This document shows, in pieces, positions 56,897 through 64,000 of a DNA stretch of 64,000 bases. The stretch is from NCBI RefSeq assembly GCF_015234585.1, contig NZ_JADFCM010000008.1:496001-560000 (forward strand), in the 5' to 3' direction. The notes beneath the pieces are model-generated. The model saw nothing but the letters and a program-made list of their open reading frames with translations, ran no database searches and had not been told where the DNA came from. The stretch is from Pseudalkalibacillus hwajinpoensis. GTDB taxonomy: Bacteria; Bacillota; Bacilli; Bacillales; Guptibacillaceae. Position 1 is the stretch's first letter. The number at the start of each line of letters is the position of its first letter. The position numbers and the translations under genes are program-made.

Positions 56897-57664
56897 GTGA
56901 AAGTCGGATTAATCGGTGGTACAGGATTTTACGATTTGTTCGGTGCTTTGGAAGAGAAAGTGATCAAGACGCCATTTGGTACCGTGACTCTGTTCCAGGG
57001 CGTTCATGAAGATAAAGAAGTTTACTTTCTGCCAAGACATGGAACGACACACGGCGTTTTAGCACCAGATGTGAATTACAAAGCGAACATGAGTGCTTTG
57101 AAAATAAGCGGAGTTGAACGTGTTCTGGCAGTGTCGGCGGTTGGCTCGATCAACCCTGATATTCCAGTTGGAAGTGTTTCCCTACTCGATCAATTCGTCG
57201 ATATGACGAGACGAAGGGACCAAACCTTTGGTGCGTTTTCGGCTGATATGACGGAACCCTTTTGCCAAGAAATAAAATCGTCCATCCTTAGTGCTTCTAA
57301 GACGCTTGGGTTATCGATCTATGAGGATGTCACATTAGTAGGTGTTGACGGTCCGATCTATGAAACGCGTCAAGAACTCCAGTTGTTTCGGACGTGGGGA
57401 ATGGACGTTGTCGGTATGACGAACACGACTGAAGCAGCGTTGGCTCGTGAACTCGGTCTTTGTTTTTCTGTGATCACGTTATCAACTGATATGGCGACAG
57501 GGTTCGCAGAAACGCCACCGAATCTTGAAGCACATCGGAAAGTAGCAGAAGAGAATAAAGGGAAGATGAAAAACCTTGTCTTACAAACGCTGAGCAATCT
57601 GGAATCAAATACTGATTGTTCTTGTACTGTTCCATACCAAAACGCGCAGAATGCTGCGATTTAA
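56897..57664 (+). CDS. MTAP/PNP-family phosphorylase, first paralogue
   Basis: This 255-residue protein is an S-methyl-5'-thioadenosine phosphorylase/purine nucleoside phosphorylase-family enzyme: GLIGGTGFYDLF, YFLPRHGTTH, VLAVSAVGSINPDIPVGSVS, GVDGPIYETRQELQLF and DVVGMTNTTEAALARELG. It ends with a CSC motif, known from thermostable archaeal MTAP II where it forms a disulfide. A GTG start at 56897 follows GAAGGAGG. The next gene is a paralogue, so the two may form a mixed oligomer or act on different 5'-modified nucleosides. Confidence 0.9.
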   Translation: MKVGLIGGTGFYDLFGALEEKVIKTPFGTVTLFQGVHEDKEVYFLPRHGTTHGVLAPDVNYKANMSALKISGVERVLAVSAVGSINPDIPVGSVSLLDQFVDMTRRRDQTFGAFSADMTEPFCQEIKSSILSASKTLGLSIYEDVTLVGVDGPIYETRQELQLFRTWGMDVVGMTNTTEAALARELGLCFSVITLSTDMATGFAETPPNLEAHRKVAEENKGKMKNLVLQTLSNLESNTDCSCTVPYQNAQNAAI

Positions 57665-57685
57665 TTCAAAGGGGGCTAATCATTT

Positions 57686-58450
57686 ATGAAGATCGGGATC
57701 ATCGGTGGGACTGGATTTTATAATTTGCTGGACGATATGCAAGAAAAAACAGTTTATACGGAATATGGAGAAGTGACGGTTTTTCAAGCGTACTACGAAG
57801 GAAAGGAAGTAACGTTCCTACCCCGACACGGGAAGTATCATGACACACTCGCTCCGTTTGTTAATTACCGGGCGAACATGATGGCATTGAAAGAATTAGG
57901 CATCCAGCGAATTCTAGCATTCTCAGCAGTCGGTGCGATCAATCCTGATATCCAGGTAGGGAGTCTATCACTACTGGATCAATTCGTCGATTTCACGACT
58001 AGAGAGAAAACGTATGGTAAATTCTCAGTCGATATTACTGAGCCGTTCTGTCCAGAACTTCAGGAAACTTATCGGAATTCTGCTGAATTGATTGATGAAC
58101 CTCTTCGCGTTGGAACAAAACTAATCTGTGTAGACGGTCCTCGTTATGAGACGAAAGCAGAAGTTCAGCTATTCGGGAAATGGGGGATGGACGTTGTTGG
58201 GATGACGAATGCAACAGAAGCTTCGCTCGCTCGAGAGCTCGGAATCTGTTATGCGGTAGTGACTCTTGCGACGAATATGGCACCAGGCGTCACGGAAACG
58301 AAACCTTCGCTGAAGGCTCATAAAGCGGTAAGTGAGAGTAAGAAAGAAAAAGTGAAAGAATTGATGCTTGAAGCGATTAAACAAGCAGGCGAAAGACAGA
58401 AATGTTCATGTCCAGAAGCTTATGAGCGTGCTGTGTTAGCAAATTCTTAA
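57686..58450 (+). CDS. MTAP/PNP-family phosphorylase, second paralogue
   Basis: This 254-residue enzyme is a close relative of the previous gene product: GIIGGTGFYNLL, TFLPRHGKYHDTLAPFVNYR, ILAFSAVGAINPDIQVGSLS, CVDGPRYETKAEVQLFGKW and DVVGMTNATEASLARELG. It also ends with CSC (KCSCPEAYERAV). The two differ at the sugar/phosphate regions (HGTTHGVLAP against HGKYHDTLAP; GPIYETR against GPRYETK); the Arg in GPRYET is the normal form. It starts at ATG 57686 behind AAAGGGGG, 21 bases after the first copy. Confidence 0.92.
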   Translation: MKIGIIGGTGFYNLLDDMQEKTVYTEYGEVTVFQAYYEGKEVTFLPRHGKYHDTLAPFVNYRANMMALKELGIQRILAFSAVGAINPDIQVGSLSLLDQFVDFTTREKTYGKFSVDITEPFCPELQETYRNSAELIDEPLRVGTKLICVDGPRYETKAEVQLFGKWGMDVVGMTNATEASLARELGICYAVVTLATNMAPGVTETKPSLKAHKAVSESKKEKVKELMLEAIKQAGERQKCSCPEAYERAVLANS

Positions 58451-58453
58451 TTG

Positions 58454-59893
58454 ATGCTAGAGAAAATACTCATCGAAAACCCGTTCATTGTTTCCAATGA
58501 TGCGTCGTTCGGGAATCAAAAAGGCTCTGTTTTCATTGAAGGTGAAACGATTACGCGGGTCATAATGGAATGCGAGACGAATGTACTAGAAGAACTTAGG
58601 ATAGAAGCAGATGAAGTGATCGATGCTGAAAACTATATATTAATGCCGGGTATGATCAATAGTCATTATCATTCTTATACCAATTTATTTAAAGGGACCG
58701 TAAACGATCTTCCGCTAGAATTATGGACGCTATATACGGTTGCTTACGGGCATGCCCTCGAAGACGAAGATGTGTATTATGCCGTATTACTTGGCTGCAT
58801 CGAAATGATGAAGGCCGGCGTGACGAGCTGCTTAGATCACTTTCCTCATATAGGAAGGTCAGCTGCTGCGCTTTCAGCATATGAGAAATCCGGCATGAGG
58901 GTCGCGTTTGCACCGATGATGCATGATGTACCAGATGAAGTCTTTTTTGGATTGAATTTGCCTGAATCACTTCGTACTGAGAGCAAAGCGAAATCGCCAG
59001 ATGAAATGAGAAGCTTCTATCAAACACTCTTATCGAACTGGCACAATAGAGAGGGAAGAATCGAGATTCAACTCGGGCCGAATGCCCCTCAGCGTTGTTC
59101 GCCAGGGATGCTTAAAGTATGCAAAGAACTTAGTGTAACAGAGAATCTACGTGTCCATACCCATCTGTTAGAAACGAATGCTCAACGTCTTCAAGGTGAG
59201 AAGCAATTCGAAGGCGGGCTCATCGCCTACCTTGATCAAGTGGGGTTATTGAATGAGAAGTTATCTGTTGCACATGCGATCTGGTTGAACTGCGAGGAAA
59301 TCGATCGATTAATAGAACAGAATGTCTCGATCGTCCATAATCCAGCTAGTAATCTATTACTCGGAAGTGGGGTCGCCTCCATCCCTTCCTTTATAAAAAA
59401 AGACGCATGCGTAGCAATAGGAACCGATGGATCGAACTGTGGGACGAATCAGAACTTATTCGAAGCGATGCGGTTGACCACGCTGATCCATCGAGTGAAT
59501 GAACCCGATTATCAAAACTGGATGAAAGCAGAAGATGTGCTTCGAATGACGACGCATTCAGGTGCAAACGTGTTAGGAAAAGAAGGGGAATTAGGGGAAA
59601 TAGCGACGGACCATAAAGCAGACTTAGTGTTATTGGATGCAAATACGAGTCTCATGTCACCACTTAACGATCCGGTCTCACAGCTCGTACATCAAGAGAA
59701 CGGGCAGTCGGTTCATTCCGTAATGGTGAACGGAAAATGGACTGTAAGAGAAGGTCAGCTCGTGACTATCAACGAAGAACAAGTTTTGGCAGAAGTGAGA
59801 AAGCGCCAAGCGAGTATGCTAGAGAAATGTAGAGAACCGTTAGGTCGAGCAGATAAATTAAGACCATATTTCGAACAGATCATTTCCAAATAA
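58454..59893 (+). CDS. Amidohydrolase, MTA/SAH-adenosine deaminase-like
   Basis: This 479-residue metal-dependent amidohydrolase belongs to the TRZ/ATZ group containing 5'-methylthioadenosine/S-adenosylhomocysteine deaminases. The metal-binding HxH is in MPGMINSHYHSYTNLFKGTV; further ligands are in VHTHLLETNA, VAHAIWL and IGTDGSNCGTNQNLFEAMRL. It probably removes an amino group from a purine nucleoside (adenosine-type to inosine-type) before phosphorolysis. TTG 58451 or ATG 58454 follows directly on the stop of the second MTAP gene, so translation is coupled. Confidence 0.87.
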   Translation: MLEKILIENPFIVSNDASFGNQKGSVFIEGETITRVIMECETNVLEELRIEADEVIDAENYILMPGMINSHYHSYTNLFKGTVNDLPLELWTLYTVAYGHALEDEDVYYAVLLGCIEMMKAGVTSCLDHFPHIGRSAAALSAYEKSGMRVAFAPMMHDVPDEVFFGLNLPESLRTESKAKSPDEMRSFYQTLLSNWHNREGRIEIQLGPNAPQRCSPGMLKVCKELSVTENLRVHTHLLETNAQRLQGEKQFEGGLIAYLDQVGLLNEKLSVAHAIWLNCEEIDRLIEQNVSIVHNPASNLLLGSGVASIPSFIKKDACVAIGTDGSNCGTNQNLFEAMRLTTLIHRVNEPDYQNWMKAEDVLRMTTHSGANVLGKEGELGEIATDHKADLVLLDANTSLMSPLNDPVSQLVHQENGQSVHSVMVNGKWTVREGQLVTINEEQVLAEVRKRQASMLEKCREPLGRADKLRPYFEQIISK

Positions 59894-59918
59894 GAATTTC
59901 GTTGAGAGGGGATCACAT

Positions 59919-60530
59919 ATGAATGAGATGTTGTTGAAAAAGGAACTGGCTTACATTTCTCACAAAGTTTATGAACGAGGTTTGACTCAAGCGACGGGCG
60001 GTAATGTTAGCGTTCGCTTACCGAACCGTGATGCGATTTTGATCAAACGATCCGGCGTCAGTCTTGGGGAAGTGACGGCAGAAGATGCCCTAATCGTATC
60101 GATGGATGGAGAAGTGATTGAAGGTTCTGGAACGCCTTCAAAAGAATTTCGCTTCCACCTAGGTATCTATCGAACTCGCCCTGATGTAAATGCCGTTGTT
60201 CACTGTCATCCGAATTATGCTATTGGCTATGCGTGCCTCGGTAAAGAATTGCCGCTTCCAACGGTAACAGCACGGAAGATTCTCGAGCATGTACCTGTTG
60301 CGGCCTCCGCACCATCCGGTTCGCTTGATTTAGCTCAAAATGTGACCCGTGTATTTGAGACGTACCCAGTTATCAAAGCATGTTTGATGGCCGAGCATGG
60401 TGTCTGCGCCGTTGGAGATTCACTTGAAAAAGCCTATAACATTGCAACGCTTGTAGAAGATACCGCTAAACAATCCTTCATCGTCCAACAGCTGAAAGCC
60501 ACTATGCCACAAGTCGTCACAAATTCCTAA
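59919..60530 (+). CDS. Class II aldolase, fuculose-phosphate aldolase/MtnB-like
   Basis: This 203-residue zinc aldolase has the family motifs TQATGGNVSVRLP (phosphate loop), GTPSKEFRFHLGIY with catalytic Glu, HCHPNYAIG (zinc His pair) and LMAEHGVCAVG (third His). In DHAP-shunt and 5-deoxyribose salvage systems such an enzyme splits the ribulose-1-phosphate derivative made by an MtnA-type isomerase into dihydroxyacetone phosphate and an aldehyde. The MtnA-like gene follows 15 bases later, which supports that role. AGAGGGGAT precedes the ATG. Confidence 0.9.
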   Translation: MNEMLLKKELAYISHKVYERGLTQATGGNVSVRLPNRDAILIKRSGVSLGEVTAEDALIVSMDGEVIEGSGTPSKEFRFHLGIYRTRPDVNAVVHCHPNYAIGYACLGKELPLPTVTARKILEHVPVAASAPSGSLDLAQNVTRVFETYPVIKACLMAEHGVCAVGDSLEKAYNIATLVEDTAKQSFIVQQLKATMPQVVTNS

Positions 60531-60545
60531 TAAAGGGTGAGCGAT

Positions 60546-61619
60546 ATGAAACGTATCCATGAATTAGTTCGATCCTTTCAAGAGCAGGAACTATTACTAC
60601 CAATCTGGTTTGAAGAAGATAAACTCCATTTCATCGATCAGAAGAAGCTGCCGTTCGAATCTCGCATCGAAGCGATCACAGAGGTAGATGAGCTTGCGAC
60701 GGCTATTAAAGATATGACGATCCGTGGTTCAGGAGCGATCGGAACATGTGGGGCATGGGGACTATATCTAGCTGCGCTTAGGTCACATGGGAATCCGGAA
60801 GCGATCATTCAAGCGGGGGCGCTTCTGAAGCAAACGCGTCCAACAGCTGTGAATTTGATGAAAACGGTCGATGAAATTATTGGGATCGTGCAAGGTAAAG
60901 GATCTGACCTCATTGAAAGAATCGAGCAGAAGACGATTGAAATCCTTGAACGTCAGTTAGCGTTCGAGCATCAACTCGGAAGTCATGGTGCAGAGATGAT
61001 CGATGAAGGTGATGCCATCTTAACGCACTGCCATTCTGGTGCCCTAGCAGGGTCTGGCTATGGAGGACGAGCGCTATCTGTTATTCGAAAAGCTCACGAA
61101 CAAGGGAAAAACATCCACGTGTATACGTGTGAAACAAGACCGTACTTGCAAGGAGCGAGGATTACAGCATATGAACTAAAGAAATTTGGCATCCCACATA
61201 CACTTCTGACAGATAACATGTCCGGATACTGTATGAGTCAGGGAATGGTACAAAAAGTTGTCGTGGGCTCTGACAGAGTTGCGTCGAATGGGGACTTAGC
61301 GAATAAAATCGGAACTTATATGCATGCGCTGGCTGCGAAAGCGAATGGCGTTCCATTTTATACGGCGACTTCTAGCCATACGATTGATCTTGCTGTTGCT
61401 GCTGGTCGTGACATCGAAGTTGAGTTCCGAGATGCGTCAGAGGTTACCTCGTTTCAAAAAAGAGCGATCGCACCAGAAGGCACGAACGCGCTTTATCCAT
61501 CCTTCGATATCACACCGAACGAATTGATTTCAGGAATCATTACAGAAAAAGGTGTTATGCAGGCTCCTTATCCATCATCTTTACGAAGCTTGCAATCAAC
61601 CGTTGAATCTGGAGTCTAA
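60546..61619 (+). CDS. MtnA-like aldose-1-phosphate isomerase
   Basis: This 357-residue protein is in the MtnA/eIF2B-alpha family: catalytic Cys162 in THCHSGALAGSGYG, Asp243 in VGSDRVASNGDLANKIGTY, and ETRPYLQGARITAYEL. It converts a 5-modified ribose-1-phosphate to the ribulose form. Two motifs differ from standard MtnA: RGSGAIG replaces RGAPAIG and CHSG replaces CNAG, hinting at a different substrate such as 5-deoxyribose-1-phosphate. I choose ATG 60546 behind AAAGGGTGA; GTG 60537 lies inside that site. It is the last gene of the operon. Confidence 0.9.
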   Translation: MKRIHELVRSFQEQELLLPIWFEEDKLHFIDQKKLPFESRIEAITEVDELATAIKDMTIRGSGAIGTCGAWGLYLAALRSHGNPEAIIQAGALLKQTRPTAVNLMKTVDEIIGIVQGKGSDLIERIEQKTIEILERQLAFEHQLGSHGAEMIDEGDAILTHCHSGALAGSGYGGRALSVIRKAHEQGKNIHVYTCETRPYLQGARITAYELKKFGIPHTLLTDNMSGYCMSQGMVQKVVVGSDRVASNGDLANKIGTYMHALAAKANGVPFYTATSSHTIDLAVAAGRDIEVEFRDASEVTSFQKRAIAPEGTNALYPSFDITPNELISGIITEKGVMQAPYPSSLRSLQSTVESGV

Positions 61620-61693
61620 CTAACAGAGAAACTCAATCACTATCTAACTGGTGAATTAGGCAAGCGCGTTTCCGTATTCTTCACCATCAGTGG

Positions 61694-61748
61694 CTCCAAA
61701 AAGGTTCAGCTCCTACCGAAATGAGGTAGGAGCTGAACCTTTTTGGAG
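61694..61748. terminator. Strong bidirectional terminator with 24-bp perfect stem
   Basis: CTCCAAAAAGGTTCAGCTCC (and onward to ACC) is perfectly complementary to GGTAGGAGCTGAACCTTTTT (and onward to GGAG) across GAAATGA. A T5 run lies in each arm. It separates the nucleoside operon from the converging RND gene; 61620-61693 holds nothing else. Confidence 0.85.
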
Positions 61749-61753
61749 TCTAT

Positions 61754-64000
61754 TTAATTCGCCAAGCTTTGATCTGTCACGATTTCCTCTTGTTTCCTCT
61801 GTCGCTTCGATTTCTTGAAATGAAGCAACTCATAGAAAACTGGAACGATCACAAGGGTTAGAACGGTGGCCCCAGATAGACCGCCGATCACAACGACTGC
61901 GAGAGATTGCGAGACAAGACTACCATCTTCTGAATGTCCAAATAGAAGAGGAAGCATCGCACAAATTGTCGCGATCGCTGTCATCACAACAGGGCGAAGA
62001 CGAGTACCGCACGCCTCGATAATGGCATCTCTGATGATCATCGTTTCTTCGTTTTGCTTGACGCGATCAATGAGGACAATCGCATTCGTTACGACGATTC
62101 CGATTAACATGAGGGCACCAATTAATGCCGTTGCATCAGCTGGTACGCCTGCGATTAGTAGACCGAGGACAGCTCCTATTGAGGCGAGCGGAAGCGTCAT
62201 AAGTATCGCAAGTGGCGCACGTAACGTCTTAAATGTTAGTACCATAATTAGGTAAACGATGAGAATCGAAGCTAACATAGTGATGCCAAGATCTTTAAAA
62301 TCATTTGCCTGTTGTTCTGAGGCACCGCCTGAATCGAGTGAAATACCACCTGGTAAATCAACGTTGTTCACTTTCTTATCAATGTTCTGGGCAATGACCG
62401 AGAGTTCTTCCGGTGTTACTTCAGCAGTAATGCGCGCATACAAATCACCATCTTTATGAAGGACGGTACTTGGCTTTTCTTCTTGTGTAATCGATGCTAC
62501 TTCTGAAAGCGGGACGACACCTGTGTTTGTCGCAAGTGTTAAGTCGTTCAGATCAGCCAGGGAATCAGGATCTATTCCGGCATTAAGGAAAACCGGCGTT
62601 TGCTGATCATCGAGACTCATTGCACCGATTGGCTGCGGATTCAACAGGCTGCGGATTTGCATGGCAGCTTGCTGTGCGTTCGCTTTTTTAGTGTTCACTT
62701 TGACAGTATAGATAGGAGACGTTTTATCAAGGTTACTAGATACCTTCTGTACACCGTCAACCTCTTTCATCTCATCGATGAGCTTGTTGGACGTTGTAAT
62801 GATTTCGTTCGTATTATTTCCAACTACGTCATACGTGATGGTTGAATTCGCTGAACCACCAAAGAGAGAGGAAGGATAGGCTTCAATCACGACGCCTTTT
62901 TCGTTCTCTTTCGCTTTATTTACTTCATCAATAAATGCTTCAGCATCCGCGTCTTCAGTCATGATCATTGTATACATAACCGTATCTGGATCGCTTACTT
63001 GCCCATACTGAGCATCTGCTTCACTTGAGCCATATTGTGTAATCATATAATCATATCCATCAAACCTAGATAGCGTCTTCTCAAAATCAACCATACGTTC
63101 TTTCTTTTTGTCTTCTGGTGTTGCGCTCGGAAACTCCATATTAATGGAAACAATCGAAGCGTCGTTTGCACCTGTGGCTGCTTTAGGCATTGTCATGTAA
63201 AGAGCAATAGAGCCTCCGAATACAAGTACGGCTAATAAAATCGGAACGAACTTATGATTAAGCGACCAGCGTAACACTTTTAAATAACTTTTCGGGGGAT
63301 GATGAGCAGGCAAAGTTGTATTCTTCAACATAGCTCGGCTTAAGATTGGTACAACCGTTAAGGCAACTAGAAGAGAAGCAAGCAGGGAATACGTAACCGT
63401 CAAGCCGAATGGCAATAGGAACGCTTTAAGCGACCCATTCACAAGGCCCATCGGAAGGAATACGGCAACCGTAATGAGTGTGGATGACGTAATGGCCCGT
63501 GATACTTCCTTCGTTGCTTCAAGTACAGTTTGTTTGGACAACTTTTCATTCTGACTACGTCTGAAGATGTTCTCAACAACAACGATACTATCATCGACGA
63601 GACGACCAACAGCGACGGCCACTCCTCCAAGGGTCAAGATATTAAGTGTCACTCCGGACACCCAGAGAAGAAGAAGCGTAATCGCGAGTGACAGTGGAAT
63701 CGAGATGGCTGTAATTATTGTTGGCTTTAATTTCTTAAGGAATAACAAAATGACTAGCGTTGCGAAAAGAGCCCCAAGTCCGACTTCTTGAATCATGCTC
63801 GTAACAGAATTCTTTACCATGTCACCAGTAGTGAATAGAGTGGTTGCTTCAACACCCGCATATTCATCATTAATTTTCTGCACGATGTCTTCGACTTCGT
63901 TCCCAGCTGTTACCGCGCTAGCATCACCTTCTTTAAAAAGAACGACAGCTGCGGCTTCTTTCCCGTTAACGCGTGCAATAATATCTGCTGACTTAACCTG
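61754..64000 (-). CDS. RND-family efflux transporter, SwrC/AcrB-like (5' end off window)
   Basis: This partial gene runs off the right edge; about 748 residues of an expected 1,000 or more are visible. The frame stays open to base 64000, so an ATG at 63883 is internal. The visible part holds the first membrane block (LGALFATLVILLFLKKLKPT, then VAVGRLVDDSIVVVENIFRR, the conserved Asp pair of proton transport), a second periplasmic-type loop, and the last block with LMLIGIVVTNAIVLIDRVKQ and GTRLRPVVMTAIATICAML. It resembles B. subtilis SwrC, which exports lipopeptides and drugs. It converges on the nucleoside operon. Confidence 0.93.
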   Translation of the reverse strand, partial: QVKSADIIARVNGKEAAAVVLFKEGDASAVTAGNEVEDIVQKINDEYAGVEATTLFTTGDMVKNSVTSMIQEVGLGALFATLVILLFLKKLKPTIITAISIPLSLAITLLLLWVSGVTLNILTLGGVAVAVGRLVDDSIVVVENIFRRSQNEKLSKQTVLEATKEVSRAITSSTLITVAVFLPMGLVNGSLKAFLLPFGLTVTYSLLASLLVALTVVPILSRAMLKNTTLPAHHPPKSYLKVLRWSLNHKFVPILLAVLVFGGSIALYMTMPKAATGANDASIVSINMEFPSATPEDKKKERMVDFEKTLSRFDGYDYMITQYGSSEADAQYGQVSDPDTVMYTMIMTEDADAEAFIDEVNKAKENEKGVVIEAYPSSLFGGSANSTITYDVVGNNTNEIITTSNKLIDEMKEVDGVQKVSSNLDKTSPIYTVKVNTKKANAQQAAMQIRSLLNPQPIGAMSLDDQQTPVFLNAGIDPDSLADLNDLTLATNTGVVPLSEVASITQEEKPSTVLHKDGDLYARITAEVTPEELSVIAQNIDKKVNNVDLPGGISLDSGGASEQQANDFKDLGITMLASILIVYLIMVLTFKTLRAPLAILMTLPLASIGAVLGLLIAGVPADATALIGALMLIGIVVTNAIVLIDRVKQNEETMIIRDAIIEACGTRLRPVVMTAIATICAMLPLLFGHSEDGSLVSQSLAVVVIGGLSGATVLTLVIVPVFYELLHFKKSKRQRKQEEIVTDQSLAN

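Overview
The window looks like a chromosomal segment of a Bacillaceae bacterium (low-to-moderate GC Gram-positive). Strong AGGAGG-type ribosome binding sites, frequent GTG/TTG starts, CcpA cre sites, lipoprotein signal peptides and the best-recognised families (heterocycloanthracin-type TOMM genes, DUF4181, DUF421, DUF948, YkoEDC-like ECF transporter, SwrC-like RND pump) all point that way. I cannot name the species. No rRNA, tRNA, CRISPR array, prophage or intact insertion sequence was seen.

Layout. 1-5.3 kb (minus): three thiazole/oxazole-modified microcin (TOMM) maturation genes: a ThiF-like protein, a YcaO cyclodehydratase and a SagB-type dehydrogenase cut by the left edge. 5.4-14.5 kb: small membrane proteins and lipoproteins, the NO-detoxifying flavohemoglobin hmp with a candidate NsrR operator, DUF488, a HAD hydrolase and a DUF948 protein. 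14.78-15.10 kb (minus): the probable substrate of the TOMM enzymes, a 108-residue precursor with a Cys-Xaa-Xaa repeat core, lying about 9.5 kb from them. 15.4-26.7 kb: a nitrate respiration island with a NarI-like cytochrome b, cytoplasmic molybdenum reductase, four-cluster ferredoxin, TAT-exported Rieske protein, small unknowns, a NarK transporter fused to a PAS domain, two NarX/NreB-type kinases, one NreC-like regulator, an NreA-like GAF nitrate receptor, a cysteine-free Crp/Fnr regulator and a divergent ric/scdA gene. 27-34.4 kb: mixed housekeeping and membrane genes, a truncated response regulator and a TRAP-transporter remnant. 34.5-40.3 kb: a beta-glucoside ABC importer, LacI regulator and GH1 glucosidase.

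41.3-61.6 kb holds the most unusual part. A catabolite-controlled leader precedes larE-larB-larC1-larC2, which make the nickel-pincer cofactor of LarA-family racemases, followed by a PrpR-like regulator whose AAA domain lacks the sigma54-contact loop. A GntR regulator and an approximately 14 kb co-directional operon follow: ECF importer (YkoEDC-like), ComB-family phosphatase, uridine phosphorylase-like enzyme, aldehyde dehydrogenase, LarA homologue, IlvD/Edd-type sugar-acid dehydratase, XapX protein, two MTAP paralogues, amidohydrolase, class II aldolase and an MtnA-like isomerase. Together they suggest import of a (modified) nucleoside, deamination and phosphorolysis, an MTA/5-deoxyribose-type isomerase-aldolase branch, and an oxidation / nickel-dependent epimerisation / dehydration branch for the sugar part. 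I know of no described pathway combining all of these. After a strong bidirectional terminator, a minus-strand RND efflux gene runs off the right edge.
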